A stretch of DNA of 64,000 bases from CAZYTX01 sp964650485 (GTDB lineage Bacteria > RBG-13-61-14 > DATKZS01), in contig CAZYTX010000011.1 in assembly GCA_964650485.1 (NCBI GenBank), positions 1-64,000 on the forward strand, given 5' to 3'. The notes beneath the pieces are model-generated. The model ran no database searches. It was not told the DNA's origin and saw nothing but the letters and a program-made list of their open reading frames with translations. Every line of letters starts with the position of its first letter. Within the stretch, counting starts at the first letter, position 1. This document shows positions 44,746-54,145 of the stretch, piece by piece. The translations under genes and the position numbers were made by a program.

Positions 44746-46209
44746 CTAAAGTATGGGCCCCATCTCCTCCTCTTCCGCCTGGCGAAGCCTCTCCTTCATA
44801 CTTTTTGTAATCTTTGAACAGCCCGGGTCCCGGGCCAGGTTCCTCATCTCCAGGGGGTCGTTTTCAAGGTCGTAGAGCTCGTGGTCCTCTTCCTGCACGT
44901 GGTCCTCGAAGTAGCGGGCGAACTTGTATCTGCCGTCGTATAGGGCCCTGATCTGCATGGGGGCGGTCATCTCCGGAAGGCCCAGTTTCTTTGCCATCCT
45001 GTTCAGCCCCATCGTGTTGGAGTAGCCGAAGGTGAAGCACACGTGGTCGTTTACGGCGTTCAGGTCCGCGGCCGGGTCCTGCACCAGGGGCGCCGCGCTC
45101 TTTCCGGGCAGGTGCGAGCAGTCGGCCCGGATTCCGGCCAGCTCAAGGAGTGTGGGGAAGAAGTCCACGCTCTGAGTTAGGGCCCCGGCCTCTGAGCCCG
45201 GCTGTATCCTCTGCGGCCAGCGCATGATAAGCGGCACCTGGTTGTTCTCGTGATATACGAACGGGCCTTTTGACTGCAGCCGGTGCGAGCCGCACATCTC
45301 TCCGTGGTCCGAGGTGAATATGACCAGGGTGTTCTCCGAAAGCCCCAGCCGGTCGAGGGCGTCGAGCACCTTGCCTGCAAGCTCGTCAATCTTCTTTGTG
45401 AGGTAGTAGTAGAAGTTAAGGTAGTTTATCCACGCCCTCTTTGAGCGGCCGGGGTTCATTCCCAATGCGATCCCGAACAGTTTTCTGTACTGCTCCTGTA
45501 TCGCGGGCTTGTCTTCGAGCTCGTCGTCCCAGTTTTCCGGGAGGGCGTCGCACACGTTCGGCACCATTGCGGTTGGCACGTCCAGCCTGGAGTAGTAGCA
45601 GATGTCGTGCGGGTTTATTAAAGAGCAGGTCAGGAACCAGGGCCCCTCCTTGCCGTGTCGCTCCAGCCACTTTATTGCCCGGCCGGCGAAGCCGGGGTCG
45701 CGCATGAGCCCTTCGTAGGGGAGCCCGTCCCTGTCGGGCGTCTCCCAGTGCTCGAACCCGTAGGGCTCGATGTTCTTGCTTTTGTAATCATCGTTATTGA
45801 CGAGGTGCCACTTGCCGAAGTAAGGGGTGCGGTACCCGGCCTGCTGGAACAGGTGGCCCAGTGTGGTGATCCCCGGGTCCAGGCTCTGGTTTGCGCCCAC
45901 CAGTGTGGTGTTCACGTACACCTGGTGCTGGTCCACGTGCCTGCCGGTGAAGAGGGTGGCGCGGCTCGGCGAGCATGGCACCGCTGAGGTGAAGTGGTTT
46001 GTGAAAGATAGCCCCTCGCTCCTGAGCCTCTGATAGGCGGGGAGAGGCTCGTCCTCCGGGAACCAGCGCGGGTGCCGCATCTGGTCCACCAGTATGAGTA
46101 GCACGTTCGGCCTCTCCTCTTTGCCACGCGCCGCAAAAGACGGCCCCAGTGCGGCGCCCGCTGTCGCAAGAGCCGCGGACCTTACAAAGTCCCTTCTGTC
46201 AATGCCCAT
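44746..46209 (-). CDS. Arylsulfatase-type sulfatase with Tat signal
   Basis: 487 residues. The N-terminus DRRDFVRSAALATAG is a twin-arginine signal, so export to the periplasm is folded. The formylglycine site is CSPSRATLFTG with Cys79, and metal ligands appear in LVDQM and FTSDHGEM. It hydrolyses sulfate esters after conversion of Cys79 to formylglycine; no sulfatase-modifying enzyme gene is in the window. It follows the chemotaxis receptor after 14 nt on the same strand. Confidence 0.92.
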   Translation of the reverse strand: MGIDRRDFVRSAALATAGAALGPSFAARGKEERPNVLLILVDQMRHPRWFPEDEPLPAYQRLRSEGLSFTNHFTSAVPCSPSRATLFTGRHVDQHQVYVNTTLVGANQSLDPGITTLGHLFQQAGYRTPYFGKWHLVNNDDYKSKNIEPYGFEHWETPDRDGLPYEGLMRDPGFAGRAIKWLERHGKEGPWFLTCSLINPHDICYYSRLDVPTAMVPNVCDALPENWDDELEDKPAIQEQYRKLFGIALGMNPGRSKRAWINYLNFYYYLTKKIDELAGKVLDALDRLGLSENTLVIFTSDHGEMCGSHRLQSKGPFVYHENNQVPLIMRWPQRIQPGSEAGALTQSVDFFPTLLELAGIRADCSHLPGKSAAPLVQDPAADLNAVNDHVCFTFGYSNTMGLNRMAKKLGLPEMTAPMQIRALYDGRYKFARYFEDHVQEEDHELYDLENDPLEMRNLARDPGCSKITKSMKERLRQAEEEEMGPIL

Positions 46210-46223
46210 ATTACCTCCCTCTG

Positions 46224-48941
46224 CTAGAGATTGAACTCACCCAAAAGCTCTCGCAGTCCCTCGGCCTGTTTTTTCAGGTTCTCCACGTACTGGTTCATGA
46301 GGTCCACACGCTGCTGGTTATTGTCCGCGGCCTCCTTGATCCTGCTCACCGCTGTGCTCACCATCTCGGCCCCTTTTATCTGCTCCGACTGCGATGAGTT
46401 TATGTAGTTTGTTATCTCGGCTATATGCTCGATGGCCTGTGTTATCTGCCTGGACCCGTGTGTCTGCTCCTGCGTCGCCCTCTTGACCTGCTTTGCTATC
46501 TCCTCCATGTTCTCTGCCGCGGCCATTATCTGGTCTCCGCTCTTGGTCTGCTCCTGCGTCGCCTGCGCCACCTGGGAGATCAGGGAGTTGACCCCGTCCA
46601 TGAACTCGATCATCTGCTTTGTCTTGTCCGCCTGCACCGCAGCCGCGTCGGCAATGGCCCTGGTCTGCTCCATGGCCCTTGCCACGCTCTCCTGTATCTG
46701 ATGCAGCGCCTCGCCTGCCTCCTCCGAGAGCTTCACCCCCTCGTTGGTTGAGCTCATGTCGTCCTTTACCCGCTCCACCGCTTTTGTTGACTCCTCCTGC
46801 ACAGCGGTGATGAGCTCTGCGATCTCCTTTGTGCTTGCCGAGGTCCGCTCTGCCAGGTCCTTGATCTCGTCGGCCACCACGGAGAAGCCCCTGCCGTGCT
46901 CCCCGGCCTGCGCCGCGATAATGGCCGCATTCAGGGCCAGCAGGTTGGTCTCCTCTGTCACGTCCTCGATCACCGTGAGGATATTGCCTATCTCCTGGGC
47001 CCTGCTCCCCAGTCTTGTTATGACCTCGGACACTGCCTCGGACGTGGTCTTCATCCTGTCAATGCCTTTTATGGTGAGTTCAACCGACCTGGCCCCCTGC
47101 TCGGCGTCCCTTGTGACCTGCTCGGAGATGTCCGCGGTCTGCTTGGAGCTCTCGTTCACCTGCCCTATCATCTTCTCCATCTCGGCCATTGCAGCCATTG
47201 CCTCTTCGGACTGCCTTGTGAGGTGCTGCACGTTATCGGCCACCTCTTTTACCGAGGAGTTCATCTGTTGTATGGAACTGGTGCTCTGCTCGATGGATGC
47301 TGAGAGGTTGTCCACGCTCTGGCCCACTTCTTCTATGGTGGCCTGGACCTCGATGATTGATGCGCTGGACTCCTCGGTCGAGGTGGCCAGGGTATGCATG
47401 GACTCGGCTATGGCATGTACGGACTTTTTCATCTGGTCCATTGAAACCGAGGCCTCGTCCACGGCCTGCACCTGTGTGCCTGACCCTTGGGTGACCTCGC
47501 CCGAGCGCTGGCCGATGGACTCCGAGGCCTCGTCCAGCGCCGCCGCGGCGTCACCCACCCTTCCTATCAGCCTTCTCAGCCCGAAGATGGCCCGGGTTAG
47601 GTACCTTCCCAGGTTCCCTAGCTCGTCCCTGCCGGTGACGTTCACGTGCCTGGTCAGGTCCCCCCCTGCCATGGCCTTGAGTGAGTCCATGATGGACACC
47701 AGCGGGTCCCGGATCTCCTCGGAAGAATACTTGGCGTAAACAAAAGCCAGGCCGCCGGCTACCACGATCACTATGAGGATTACGGTGTTAAGGTTCGAGG
47801 CCGACTCCTTGAAGTGGGATATGGGGGCCAGCACCAAGAGGTCCCCGCCCTCCAGGAGAAGATGAGCCACCGTATAGGTCTTCCTGTCAACCACCGCGGA
47901 GTACACGTCAGGCCCGAGCTGGTGCACCGTGGGCCTGCCGTAGGCGATCTCCATCCCCGCGCCCCGCTTTATTATCCGGAAGAGGCTTTTTATGCTCTCC
48001 CGCTCGCCCTGGCCAAGCTCCCTTGTCCGTCCCTCCTCCGTCATTATGAAGCGGGACTGGTCCTCGCCACTGTCTATGCGCATTACCAGCGTATCTTCTT
48101 TTTCCGGGTGCAACTCCATGAGGAAGTCGCCCATCTCCTGCGCGCTGTAGTCGCCGCTGGTCCTCGCGCTTATTGCGCTGGATTCCTTGTAGAGCCTTTC
48201 AAGGTAGAATGAGCCGAGCTGTGTCTGCAACCCCCTTATGGAGGAGCTGTATGCCGCCACCCCTGTGAGTATCACCAGCACCAGGGCGAGCAGCACCATG
48301 GCCCCCATGAACTTGCCCCTGAGCCCGACCTCCAGCACGGACCTCTTGCCCGGCGGGTCCTCGTATAGCAGCTCCGGGAATGCGGAGAGCAGCGAGGCCT
48401 GGAAGGGCATGAGCCGCTTCTTGGTGGTGTAGAACTGGAACATGGAGATGAGCATGCCGGTGGACCATATGCCGATCAAAAGGAGCGCGTTCTGTATCCA
48501 GGAGAATGAGTAGGTGAACTGGATCACGAAAACGGCCAGAGGCGAGCCTATCAGGTAGAAGAACAGGGACCATGACATGGTGCGGTAGGGGAACCACTCG
48601 CTGGCCGCAAGGGCCTCCCGGGCCAGCCCCGGGTCAACCTCCCCGCCGTCCTCGGACCTTGCCACGTACTCCTCCACAGGAGCGATGGACTTGATAACGT
48701 GAAAGTAGTGCACCGCCACGAAAAAAACGGCCACGGACAGGAGCAGGAGGAAGTTCAAGGGCATGAAAACCGGGTCCCGCAGGAAGTCGTCGGCAAGGTT
48801 TGAGATGGTGATGCCCAGGATGGCCGCTATGAATATGAGCAGGGCCGGCATGCCTATGAAGTTGGTGGAAGTGATGGCCGTCCACAGGCTCCTTCTCAAT
48901 GCCTTGGCCTTTTGTGCGCCTGTGGTGCGGGGCTTTTCCAT
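46224..48941 (-). CDS. Large methyl-accepting chemotaxis protein
   Basis: 905 residues, longer than usual because of an N-terminal multi-helix part (four helices to about 170), another helix near 220, a periplasmic or sensor segment (240-375), and a last helix near 380-400. A HAMP domain (about 405-460) and a long coiled-coil signalling domain follow, whose hairpin tip reads EETNLLALNAAIIAAQAGEHGRGFSVVADE. It senses an unknown cue and controls CheA, possibly a metabolite linked with the neighbouring genes. The start has a six-residue basic patch rather than a signal peptide. Confidence 0.92.
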   Translation of the reverse strand: MEKPRTTGAQKAKALRRSLWTAITSTNFIGMPALLIFIAAILGITISNLADDFLRDPVFMPLNFLLLLSVAVFFVAVHYFHVIKSIAPVEEYVARSEDGGEVDPGLAREALAASEWFPYRTMSWSLFFYLIGSPLAVFVIQFTYSFSWIQNALLLIGIWSTGMLISMFQFYTTKKRLMPFQASLLSAFPELLYEDPPGKRSVLEVGLRGKFMGAMVLLALVLVILTGVAAYSSSIRGLQTQLGSFYLERLYKESSAISARTSGDYSAQEMGDFLMELHPEKEDTLVMRIDSGEDQSRFIMTEEGRTRELGQGERESIKSLFRIIKRGAGMEIAYGRPTVHQLGPDVYSAVVDRKTYTVAHLLLEGGDLLVLAPISHFKESASNLNTVILIVIVVAGGLAFVYAKYSSEEIRDPLVSIMDSLKAMAGGDLTRHVNVTGRDELGNLGRYLTRAIFGLRRLIGRVGDAAAALDEASESIGQRSGEVTQGSGTQVQAVDEASVSMDQMKKSVHAIAESMHTLATSTEESSASIIEVQATIEEVGQSVDNLSASIEQSTSSIQQMNSSVKEVADNVQHLTRQSEEAMAAMAEMEKMIGQVNESSKQTADISEQVTRDAEQGARSVELTIKGIDRMKTTSEAVSEVITRLGSRAQEIGNILTVIEDVTEETNLLALNAAIIAAQAGEHGRGFSVVADEIKDLAERTSASTKEIAELITAVQEESTKAVERVKDDMSSTNEGVKLSEEAGEALHQIQESVARAMEQTRAIADAAAVQADKTKQMIEFMDGVNSLISQVAQATQEQTKSGDQIMAAAENMEEIAKQVKRATQEQTHGSRQITQAIEHIAEITNYINSSQSEQIKGAEMVSTAVSRIKEAADNNQQRVDLMNQYVENLKKQAEGLRELLGEFNL

Positions 48942-48954
48942 CAGGCCAGCCCGC

Positions 48955-49371
48955 TCATTCCTGGCTCAGTATCCACAGCAGGGTAAAGGCCGCTATCAGT
49001 CCCTCGCAGGCCACAGCGGCAACCCCGGCGCCAATCTTCAGCTTCTTGTTGCCGCCGAACAGCCAGCCCAGCACAACCCCGCCTGCCGCGCCCCCCAGCA
49101 CCGCGGCAAGGACCGGGCCGTTCCCTATGAGGAGCCAGTTGTAGGGATTGGGGTAGAGGTAATGCACGGGCGGAAGAACGGCCACCAGAACAAAGAAGAT
49201 TGCGGTCATGAGCACCGCGCCGAAGTAATTGGCCGCCTGCACCCGGTCGGGCATGTGGAAATCCTCCAGAAAGTTGGACACGATAGCGTACAGGGTCCAG
49301 TTTATCATCAAGGACACAAGGATAATGTTTAGAGCCATGAAGTCGGGCGTAAGCCACTCTTTAATAGTCAT
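48955..49371 (-). CDS. Four-helix membrane protein of unknown function
   Basis: 138 residues with four predicted membrane helices (about 12-34, 49-68, 79-104, 110-134) and a short basic loop GGNKKLKIG. No family is recognised. It lies 22 nt after lipB and 13 nt before the chemotaxis receptor gene, whose N-terminal helices it might contact. Confidence 0.65.
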   Translation of the reverse strand: MTIKEWLTPDFMALNIILVSLMINWTLYAIVSNFLEDFHMPDRVQAANYFGAVLMTAIFFVLVAVLPPVHYLYPNPYNWLLIGNGPVLAAVLGGAAGGVVLGWLFGGNKKLKIGAGVAAVACEGLIAAFTLLWILSQE

Positions 49372-49393
49372 CCCGTCCCCCTCTGCGCAACCT

Positions 49394-50086
49394 TTAAGAT
49401 GTTAAGATGTCCGCCGGTTCAAGGTGCTCGGCCTTCACTGAAAGCTCTTTTTCAAGTCGTTCGAGTAACATCCGGATCAGTTTGTTCCGCTCCGGCGCTT
49501 TCACGCCCTCGGCCTTGAGCGAGGTCACCGGCCGGTGAGCGATGCCGCAGGGCACGATGTGCCCGAAGCTCGCAAGGTCCGGGGCAACGTTCAATGCGAA
49601 CCCGTGGCAGGTGACCTTTCCGGCCACCCTTATGCCCACTGCGGCTATCTTGCCGCCTTCCACCCACACGCCCGGGTATGAAGGGTCAAGGCCGGCTTCC
49701 ACCCCCAGGTCGTGGAGGGCCCCTACCATCGCCGCTTGCAGCCTGCTGACGTACCGCTTCACTCCCAGCCGCAGCTCGCGCAGGTTAAGAACCAGGTAGC
49801 ACACGAGCTGTCCCGGCCCGTGATATGTGGCCTTGCCACCCCTGTCAACCTGCACCACCCTTATGCCTTCCCGTTTAAGGTCCTCCTCTGAGGAGGTTAT
49901 GGCAGAGCGGCCTTCGTCACCCCGCATGGAGTAGCCCAGGGTGATGGTGGGCGGGTGCTCCAGGAACAATATATAGCCCGGACCCCCTGCCGAGGCCTTG
50001 TCCATAAGGCCCGCCTGCAAACTAAGGGCGCGCTCGTACTCGACCCTTCCCAGGTCGGTCCAGAACGCCTTTGCATCCCTGGTCAT
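49394..50086 (-). CDS. lipB: Octanoyl-[acyl-carrier-protein]:protein octanoyltransferase LipB
   Basis: 230 residues. The conserved DRGGKATYHGPGQLVCY, the Lys motif GGKIAAVGIRV and the Cys motif IVPCGI give the Cys/Lys pair of LipB. It moves octanoate from ACP to lipoyl domains in the cytoplasm. lipA is not in the window. Short gaps place it first in a run with the membrane protein, the receptor and the sulfatase. Confidence 0.95.
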   Translation of the reverse strand: MTRDAKAFWTDLGRVEYERALSLQAGLMDKASAGGPGYILFLEHPPTITLGYSMRGDEGRSAITSSEEDLKREGIRVVQVDRGGKATYHGPGQLVCYLVLNLRELRLGVKRYVSRLQAAMVGALHDLGVEAGLDPSYPGVWVEGGKIAAVGIRVAGKVTCHGFALNVAPDLASFGHIVPCGIAHRPVTSLKAEGVKAPERNKLIRMLLERLEKELSVKAEHLEPADILTS

Positions 50087-50186
50087 ATCCGCTTTGCGCT
50101 TTTCCCCGCGGCCGCGTGTCCTGCTTCTGGACCATTATATTAACTTCCTGAGCCTCTTGCAAAATGGTCGGATAAAGGGCGGAAGA

Positions 50187-50252
50187 GAGCTTCCGCTCGC
50201 GATAATCGAGGCCTGCCTGTACTGAGGACGCAGACAGGAAGGCCTCTCCCAC
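50187..50252. repeat. REP-like hairpin repeat, copy between lipB and the NtrY-like gene
   Basis: The arms GAGAGCTTCCGCTCGCGATAATCGAGG, a GCCTGCCTGT...ACGCAGACAGG stem (50211-50238) and GGCCTCTCCCAC (50241-50252) recur in related form near 62.6 kb and 52.9 kb. The three motifs always lie outside genes. A repetitive extragenic palindrome or small non-autonomous element is the best explanation. Confidence 0.6.
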
Positions 50253-50277
50253 AAGAGACCAAAAGGGCCCTCCCGCT

Positions 50278-52716
50278 CTAAACCGATCCTGCCGCCTCCC
50301 CTGTCTCCGCCTTGTCCGATGATATGACCGGCAGCTCGACTATCACCCTGGTGCCCGCGGGCTGGTTGTCAACCACCCTCACGTACCCGTAATGGTCGGC
50401 TATGATCCTCTGGACAATGGAGAGTCCCAGGCCGGTGCCGTCCTGCTTTGTCGAGTAATAAGGCTCGAACAGCCGCTCCTTCACCTTGCCTGGTATGCCG
50501 TGTCCGTTGTCCGCGACCTCGATCCTGGCCACCTGAATCTTCTTGTCGTACTCGACCCTTACAATAACCCTTCCCTCTCCGTGCCACTGCGCGTCTTCCT
50601 GGCAGGCGACAATGCTTGCCACGGCGTTATCAAACAGGTTTATGAAAGCCCTTTTCATCTGGTCCCGGTCCAGCTCCAGCATGGGCAACTCCGGGGCCTC
50701 CTCCAGCCTGAAGCTGATACCGTGGTGGGCCTCGCTGTAAAGAGATAAAACCTCCCGTATTACCCGATGAATGTCCTCCTGAAGAGGCCTTGCCGAGGGC
50801 AGCCTTGCGAACAGGGAGAACTCGTTCACCAGGCGCTTTAGCTCCTCCACCTGGTGGATGATGGTGCGGGTGCTCTCCGTTAAAACCTCGGCGTCCTCCT
50901 TTGGCAGATCGTCCGCGTAGCGTCGCTGCAACCGCTGGGCAGCGAGTTGGATGGGGGTGAGCGGGTTCTTGATCTCGTGTGCGATCCTCCTTGCAACCTC
51001 GCGCCAGGCCATGGCCCGCTGGGCCCTTATCATCTCGGTGACGTCGTCAATCACTATCACCATGCCCGTTGATCCCGAGCCCGGGCCGCGAAGACGCGAC
51101 ACGGTTATCAGCACCACCGCCCTCTTGTCGTCACGGCTCATAGTGAACTGCCTTTGCGCGTTGGGCTTGTCATTGTCCTCGGTCTCGCGTACCAGTGAAT
51201 GAATGAACTCCATCTCCTCCGGCCGGAGCAGGTCCGCGAGCCTGCTTCCAAGCACCTCGCTCTTGTGGGGCCTGCCCAGCATTCGCAGGGCCGCGGGATT
51301 GATGGTCGAGACCCGCAATCCCGAGTCCACGGACACCACCCCCGCGTCCACGTGTGCCAGCACCGTCTCCACGTAGTTGCGCCTCTGCTCCAGCTCCAGG
51401 TTGGTCTCACGGAGGCTCCGGTATGCCTCCCCGAGCTCGTTCCTGCTCTCGGCCAGGTCGCCGGTCATCTTGTTGAAGGACCGCACCAGGATGGATATCT
51501 CGTCCTCCCCTTTCCGCGGCATCTCGATGCGAAAGTCCAGGTTGCCGGAGGCCACCATCTCCGTGCCCTCGGCCAGGAGCTGGATGGGCTCGGTTATGCC
51601 TTTCGACATCCTGAACCCGAACCATATGGCAAGGAAGATCACGATCAGGGTCACGAACACCAGGAGCACGAAGTAGGAAAGCTTCATGGGGATCTCCAGA
51701 CGGCTCAAAGTCTGGTAGTCCTGGGTCATGGCCCGGGCCTCGTCAACAAGGGACGCGTCCACCCAGGACTTGGGAGAAAACCAGGACACCAGCCTGCCGC
51801 AAACCACCGCGCCCCCTATCTCAGCGCTGTCCCCGCCCCGCTGCAAAGGCACGGGGTAAAAAGCGTAGAGCACCGCGCCCTGGCCCACAGACACCGGAGG
51901 GGTATAGCCCTGCTCGCCTGAAAGGGCCTTTTGTACGTCCTCCGCAGGGACCCGGGGGAACTCGATCTCTCGGGAAGCGGAGCGGGTCAGGCTGCTACCG
52001 TCCCTGTCGTAGACCGCGAGCATGGCAAGGTTGTACTCCTCCCTTTTGCGCTCCAGGAACTCGTGAACCCTTTGCTCGGCTTCCTCCCGCGAGGACTCTT
52101 TTATGTGCTCATCCTCTCCGGCGATCTGTTTTATCCAGCCGCGCTCGAGCATGACCCTGGACACCTGGCTTGCAAAGTGGAGGGTGTCCTCCCCGTCGGA
52201 CTCGTACTTGGCCTCGATCATCCGCTGCGACTTCTCGCCCATGCTGGCCGCGGAGTTTATGACCTCTTGCGAGGTCTCGACCACGTTCCGGACGTGCGGC
52301 TCGTAGAGCCTCTCGATGGAGGTGTTGAGTATGAAGGTGGAAAGCAGGAAAAGCACCGCGGCAGGGCCCAAAGTAAGGGCCATGAAGGCCATGATAAGCC
52401 TCACCCGTATCCTGGCCCCCAGCACCCCCTTCCTCCGCTCGAACACGAACTTGGCTACGTTCCTCACGATCAGGAACACCAGCACCAGGATGAGAACCAG
52501 CATCAATGCCCAGAAACCGAAGTTGGCAAAGTATATTATAAAGGGCTGGATAAGAGCGCTCTGCTCGGCCATCCGGGTAAAGTGCAAAGACAAATAGAAA
52601 AGACCGCCCACCAGAAGCGCCAGCACACCTATCACCAAGCCCTCGCGGCGCCTGCGCCGCCGGTCCTGCCTTGCCGCCTGGAATATCTGATCGCGCCGGC
52701 TCGACTTGTCCGTCAT
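50278..52716 (-). CDS. NtrY-like sensor histidine kinase
   Basis: About 812 residues from MTDKSSRRDQI (the frame opens at 52890). An Arg-rich start, membrane helices (about 30-50, 65-90, 115-140 and near 335-360), a long periplasmic sensor segment, a HAMP, a PAS domain, and HisKA (REVARRIAHEIKNPLTPIQ, active His) with HATPase (FINLFDNA, DNGHGIPG, GTGLGLSIV) follow the NtrY order. Members control nitrogen or redox genes with NtrX. Here no ntrX follows, so the partner is elsewhere. No clear ribosome site was found before the ATG. Confidence 0.85.
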   Translation of the reverse strand: MTDKSSRRDQIFQAARQDRRRRRREGLVIGVLALLVGGLFYLSLHFTRMAEQSALIQPFIIYFANFGFWALMLVLILVLVFLIVRNVAKFVFERRKGVLGARIRVRLIMAFMALTLGPAAVLFLLSTFILNTSIERLYEPHVRNVVETSQEVINSAASMGEKSQRMIEAKYESDGEDTLHFASQVSRVMLERGWIKQIAGEDEHIKESSREEAEQRVHEFLERKREEYNLAMLAVYDRDGSSLTRSASREIEFPRVPAEDVQKALSGEQGYTPPVSVGQGAVLYAFYPVPLQRGGDSAEIGGAVVCGRLVSWFSPKSWVDASLVDEARAMTQDYQTLSRLEIPMKLSYFVLLVFVTLIVIFLAIWFGFRMSKGITEPIQLLAEGTEMVASGNLDFRIEMPRKGEDEISILVRSFNKMTGDLAESRNELGEAYRSLRETNLELEQRRNYVETVLAHVDAGVVSVDSGLRVSTINPAALRMLGRPHKSEVLGSRLADLLRPEEMEFIHSLVRETEDNDKPNAQRQFTMSRDDKRAVVLITVSRLRGPGSGSTGMVIVIDDVTEMIRAQRAMAWREVARRIAHEIKNPLTPIQLAAQRLQRRYADDLPKEDAEVLTESTRTIIHQVEELKRLVNEFSLFARLPSARPLQEDIHRVIREVLSLYSEAHHGISFRLEEAPELPMLELDRDQMKRAFINLFDNAVASIVACQEDAQWHGEGRVIVRVEYDKKIQVARIEVADNGHGIPGKVKERLFEPYYSTKQDGTGLGLSIVQRIIADHYGYVRVVDNQPAGTRVIVELPVISSDKAETGEAAGSV

Positions 52717-53123
52717 CTTGAAAAAGATATTACCACACAGCGGAGGGGCGCTCAAACCGTTCAGGGGTGAGGGGTGAGGTCCGAGAGGTGCGGATCGAGG
52801 CTTGAGCCTTGATAAATATGGAGCGGGCTTCGGCTCGCGGTTCCACTTGGTGTTCCTGAAGACTTTGTGGTAAAAGTACAGGGTGCTCATGCAGGACCTG
52901 ACGCAGGGCGGCGCATACGGCTGCCTGCAACCGTGCCTGCCTGTGCGTACACGCAGACAGGTGCGCAGCCGAAGGCTGCAGGCGCCATTATGCTCTGCTG
53001 TTCATTGCACCTGTGACTGAGTCACCCACACGGATCAGAATCCGTGTGGCCCACCCAGATAAAGATGCGTTGCGCTTGCCTGTGCGTACGCGCAAGCAGG
53101 CCGTGGCGTGGTAGCGTCAAAAT
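52717..53123. other. Repeat-rich intergenic stretch before the glycosyltransferase gene
   Basis: This 407-nt gap holds no supported gene. It contains a GGGTGAGGGGTGAGG purine repeat near 52765-52780, a GAGCGGGCTTCGGCTCGC hairpin (52821-52838), a 19-bp copy of GGCGCATACGGCTGCCTGC (52910-52928), and two CCTGTGCGTAC stems (52935-52961 and 53074-53100). It also has a palindrome GTGACTGAGTCAC (53013-53025) and a perfect hairpin with a 10-bp stem and a 4-nt loop (53026-53049). Promoter elements were not convincing. Confidence 0.75.
53026..53049. repeat. Perfect 10-bp stem hairpin
   Basis: CCACACGGAT, loop CAGA, ATCCGTGTGG. No T run follows on either strand. It sits in the dense hairpin cluster before the glycosyltransferase gene. 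Confidence 0.85.
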
Positions 53124-54092
53124 ATGAGGTCGGTTAAGAAACTGCTCTGTTTGCACGCAGGCGCACTGGGCGACCTGGTGAACACACTCCCGGCCCTGCA
53201 CGCGCTCCGCCGGCACTATCCCGGAGCAAAGGTCCACGCCCTGGGCAACGCCTCCATACTCTCCCTGTTCCATGCCTGCAAGGTGATTGACAGCGCGCAC
53301 TCCCTCGATGCCCAGGGCATGCACGCGCTGTTCGCGGAGGGCCCGCTGCCGGAGGGGGTGCGCAAGTGGCTCGCGGGGTTCGATTTGTTCGTGTCCTGGA
53401 TGCGCGACCCGGTGCTTGTATCTCACCTGGATTCCTTCGGGGCCGGGGTGTCCGTTCTCGAGGGGCCTTTCCCGCCCGGGCCGGGCCAGGGCCACGTAGT
53501 CGAGGTCATGGCAAGGCCGGTGCTGGAGCTGGGTATACGGGACGTGCCCCCTGAGCCGCGGCTGGACCTGCCGGTGGAGATTGTCGAGCAGGGGCCTGTG
53601 TTCCGGGGCGTGCTGGTGCACCCCGGCTCCGGGTCAATAGCCAAGAACTGGCCGGCCGAGAGGTTTGCACAAGCAGCGGAGAGGATAGCGGACGCGGCCG
53701 GGCTTGAGATCGGCGTGCTCGAGGGTCCGGCCGACCACGCGGCCGCAATGGAGGCGCTCTCAAGGCTCTGTGGCCGCTCCTGCGCGCATTTTACCGGGCT
53801 TTCCTATACCGGGCTTGCGGCGCTGCTCTCGGGGGCCGGAGTGGTCCTGGGAAACGACTCCGGGGTGTCGCATCTGGCAGGGGCACTGGGAACCCGAGTG
53901 GTCGCGGTGTCCGGGCCCACCGATCCTGAGACGTGGGGGGTGCGGCAGGAGAATGCGATCAACATCGGGCCGGGGCAAGCGCCCTGCGCGCCGTGCGACC
54001 GCGAGACCATGCGGGAGTGCGGGAGCCGAAAGTGCCTGGAGTCAATCAGCGTGGACAGGGTGGTGGAGACGGTTTTGAGGTTTGAGGGGTGA
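53124..54092 (+). CDS. Glycosyltransferase family 9 (heptosyltransferase-like)
   Basis: 322 residues. The N-terminal loop HAGALGDLVNTLPALHALRRHYP and the C-terminal donor-binding segments HPGSGSIAKNWP and VLGNDSGVSHLAGALGTRVVAVSGPTDP are typical of GT9 enzymes such as WaaC/WaaF. A cysteine-rich C-terminal patch (CAPCDRETMRECGSRKC) follows, as in some members. It would add heptose or a related sugar to lipopolysaccharide core. The gene is flanked by two identical 19-bp direct repeats. No ribosome site was found. Confidence 0.9.
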   Translation: MRSVKKLLCLHAGALGDLVNTLPALHALRRHYPGAKVHALGNASILSLFHACKVIDSAHSLDAQGMHALFAEGPLPEGVRKWLAGFDLFVSWMRDPVLVSHLDSFGAGVSVLEGPFPPGPGQGHVVEVMARPVLELGIRDVPPEPRLDLPVEIVEQGPVFRGVLVHPGSGSIAKNWPAERFAQAAERIADAAGLEIGVLEGPADHAAAMEALSRLCGRSCAHFTGLSYTGLAALLSGAGVVLGNDSGVSHLAGALGTRVVAVSGPTDPETWGVRQENAINIGPGQAPCAPCDRETMRECGSRKCLESISVDRVVETVLRFEG

Positions 54093-54145
54093 GATTTGAG
54101 ATATGAGTTGTGAAGGTGGCGCATACGGCTGCCTGCGAGCGCATG

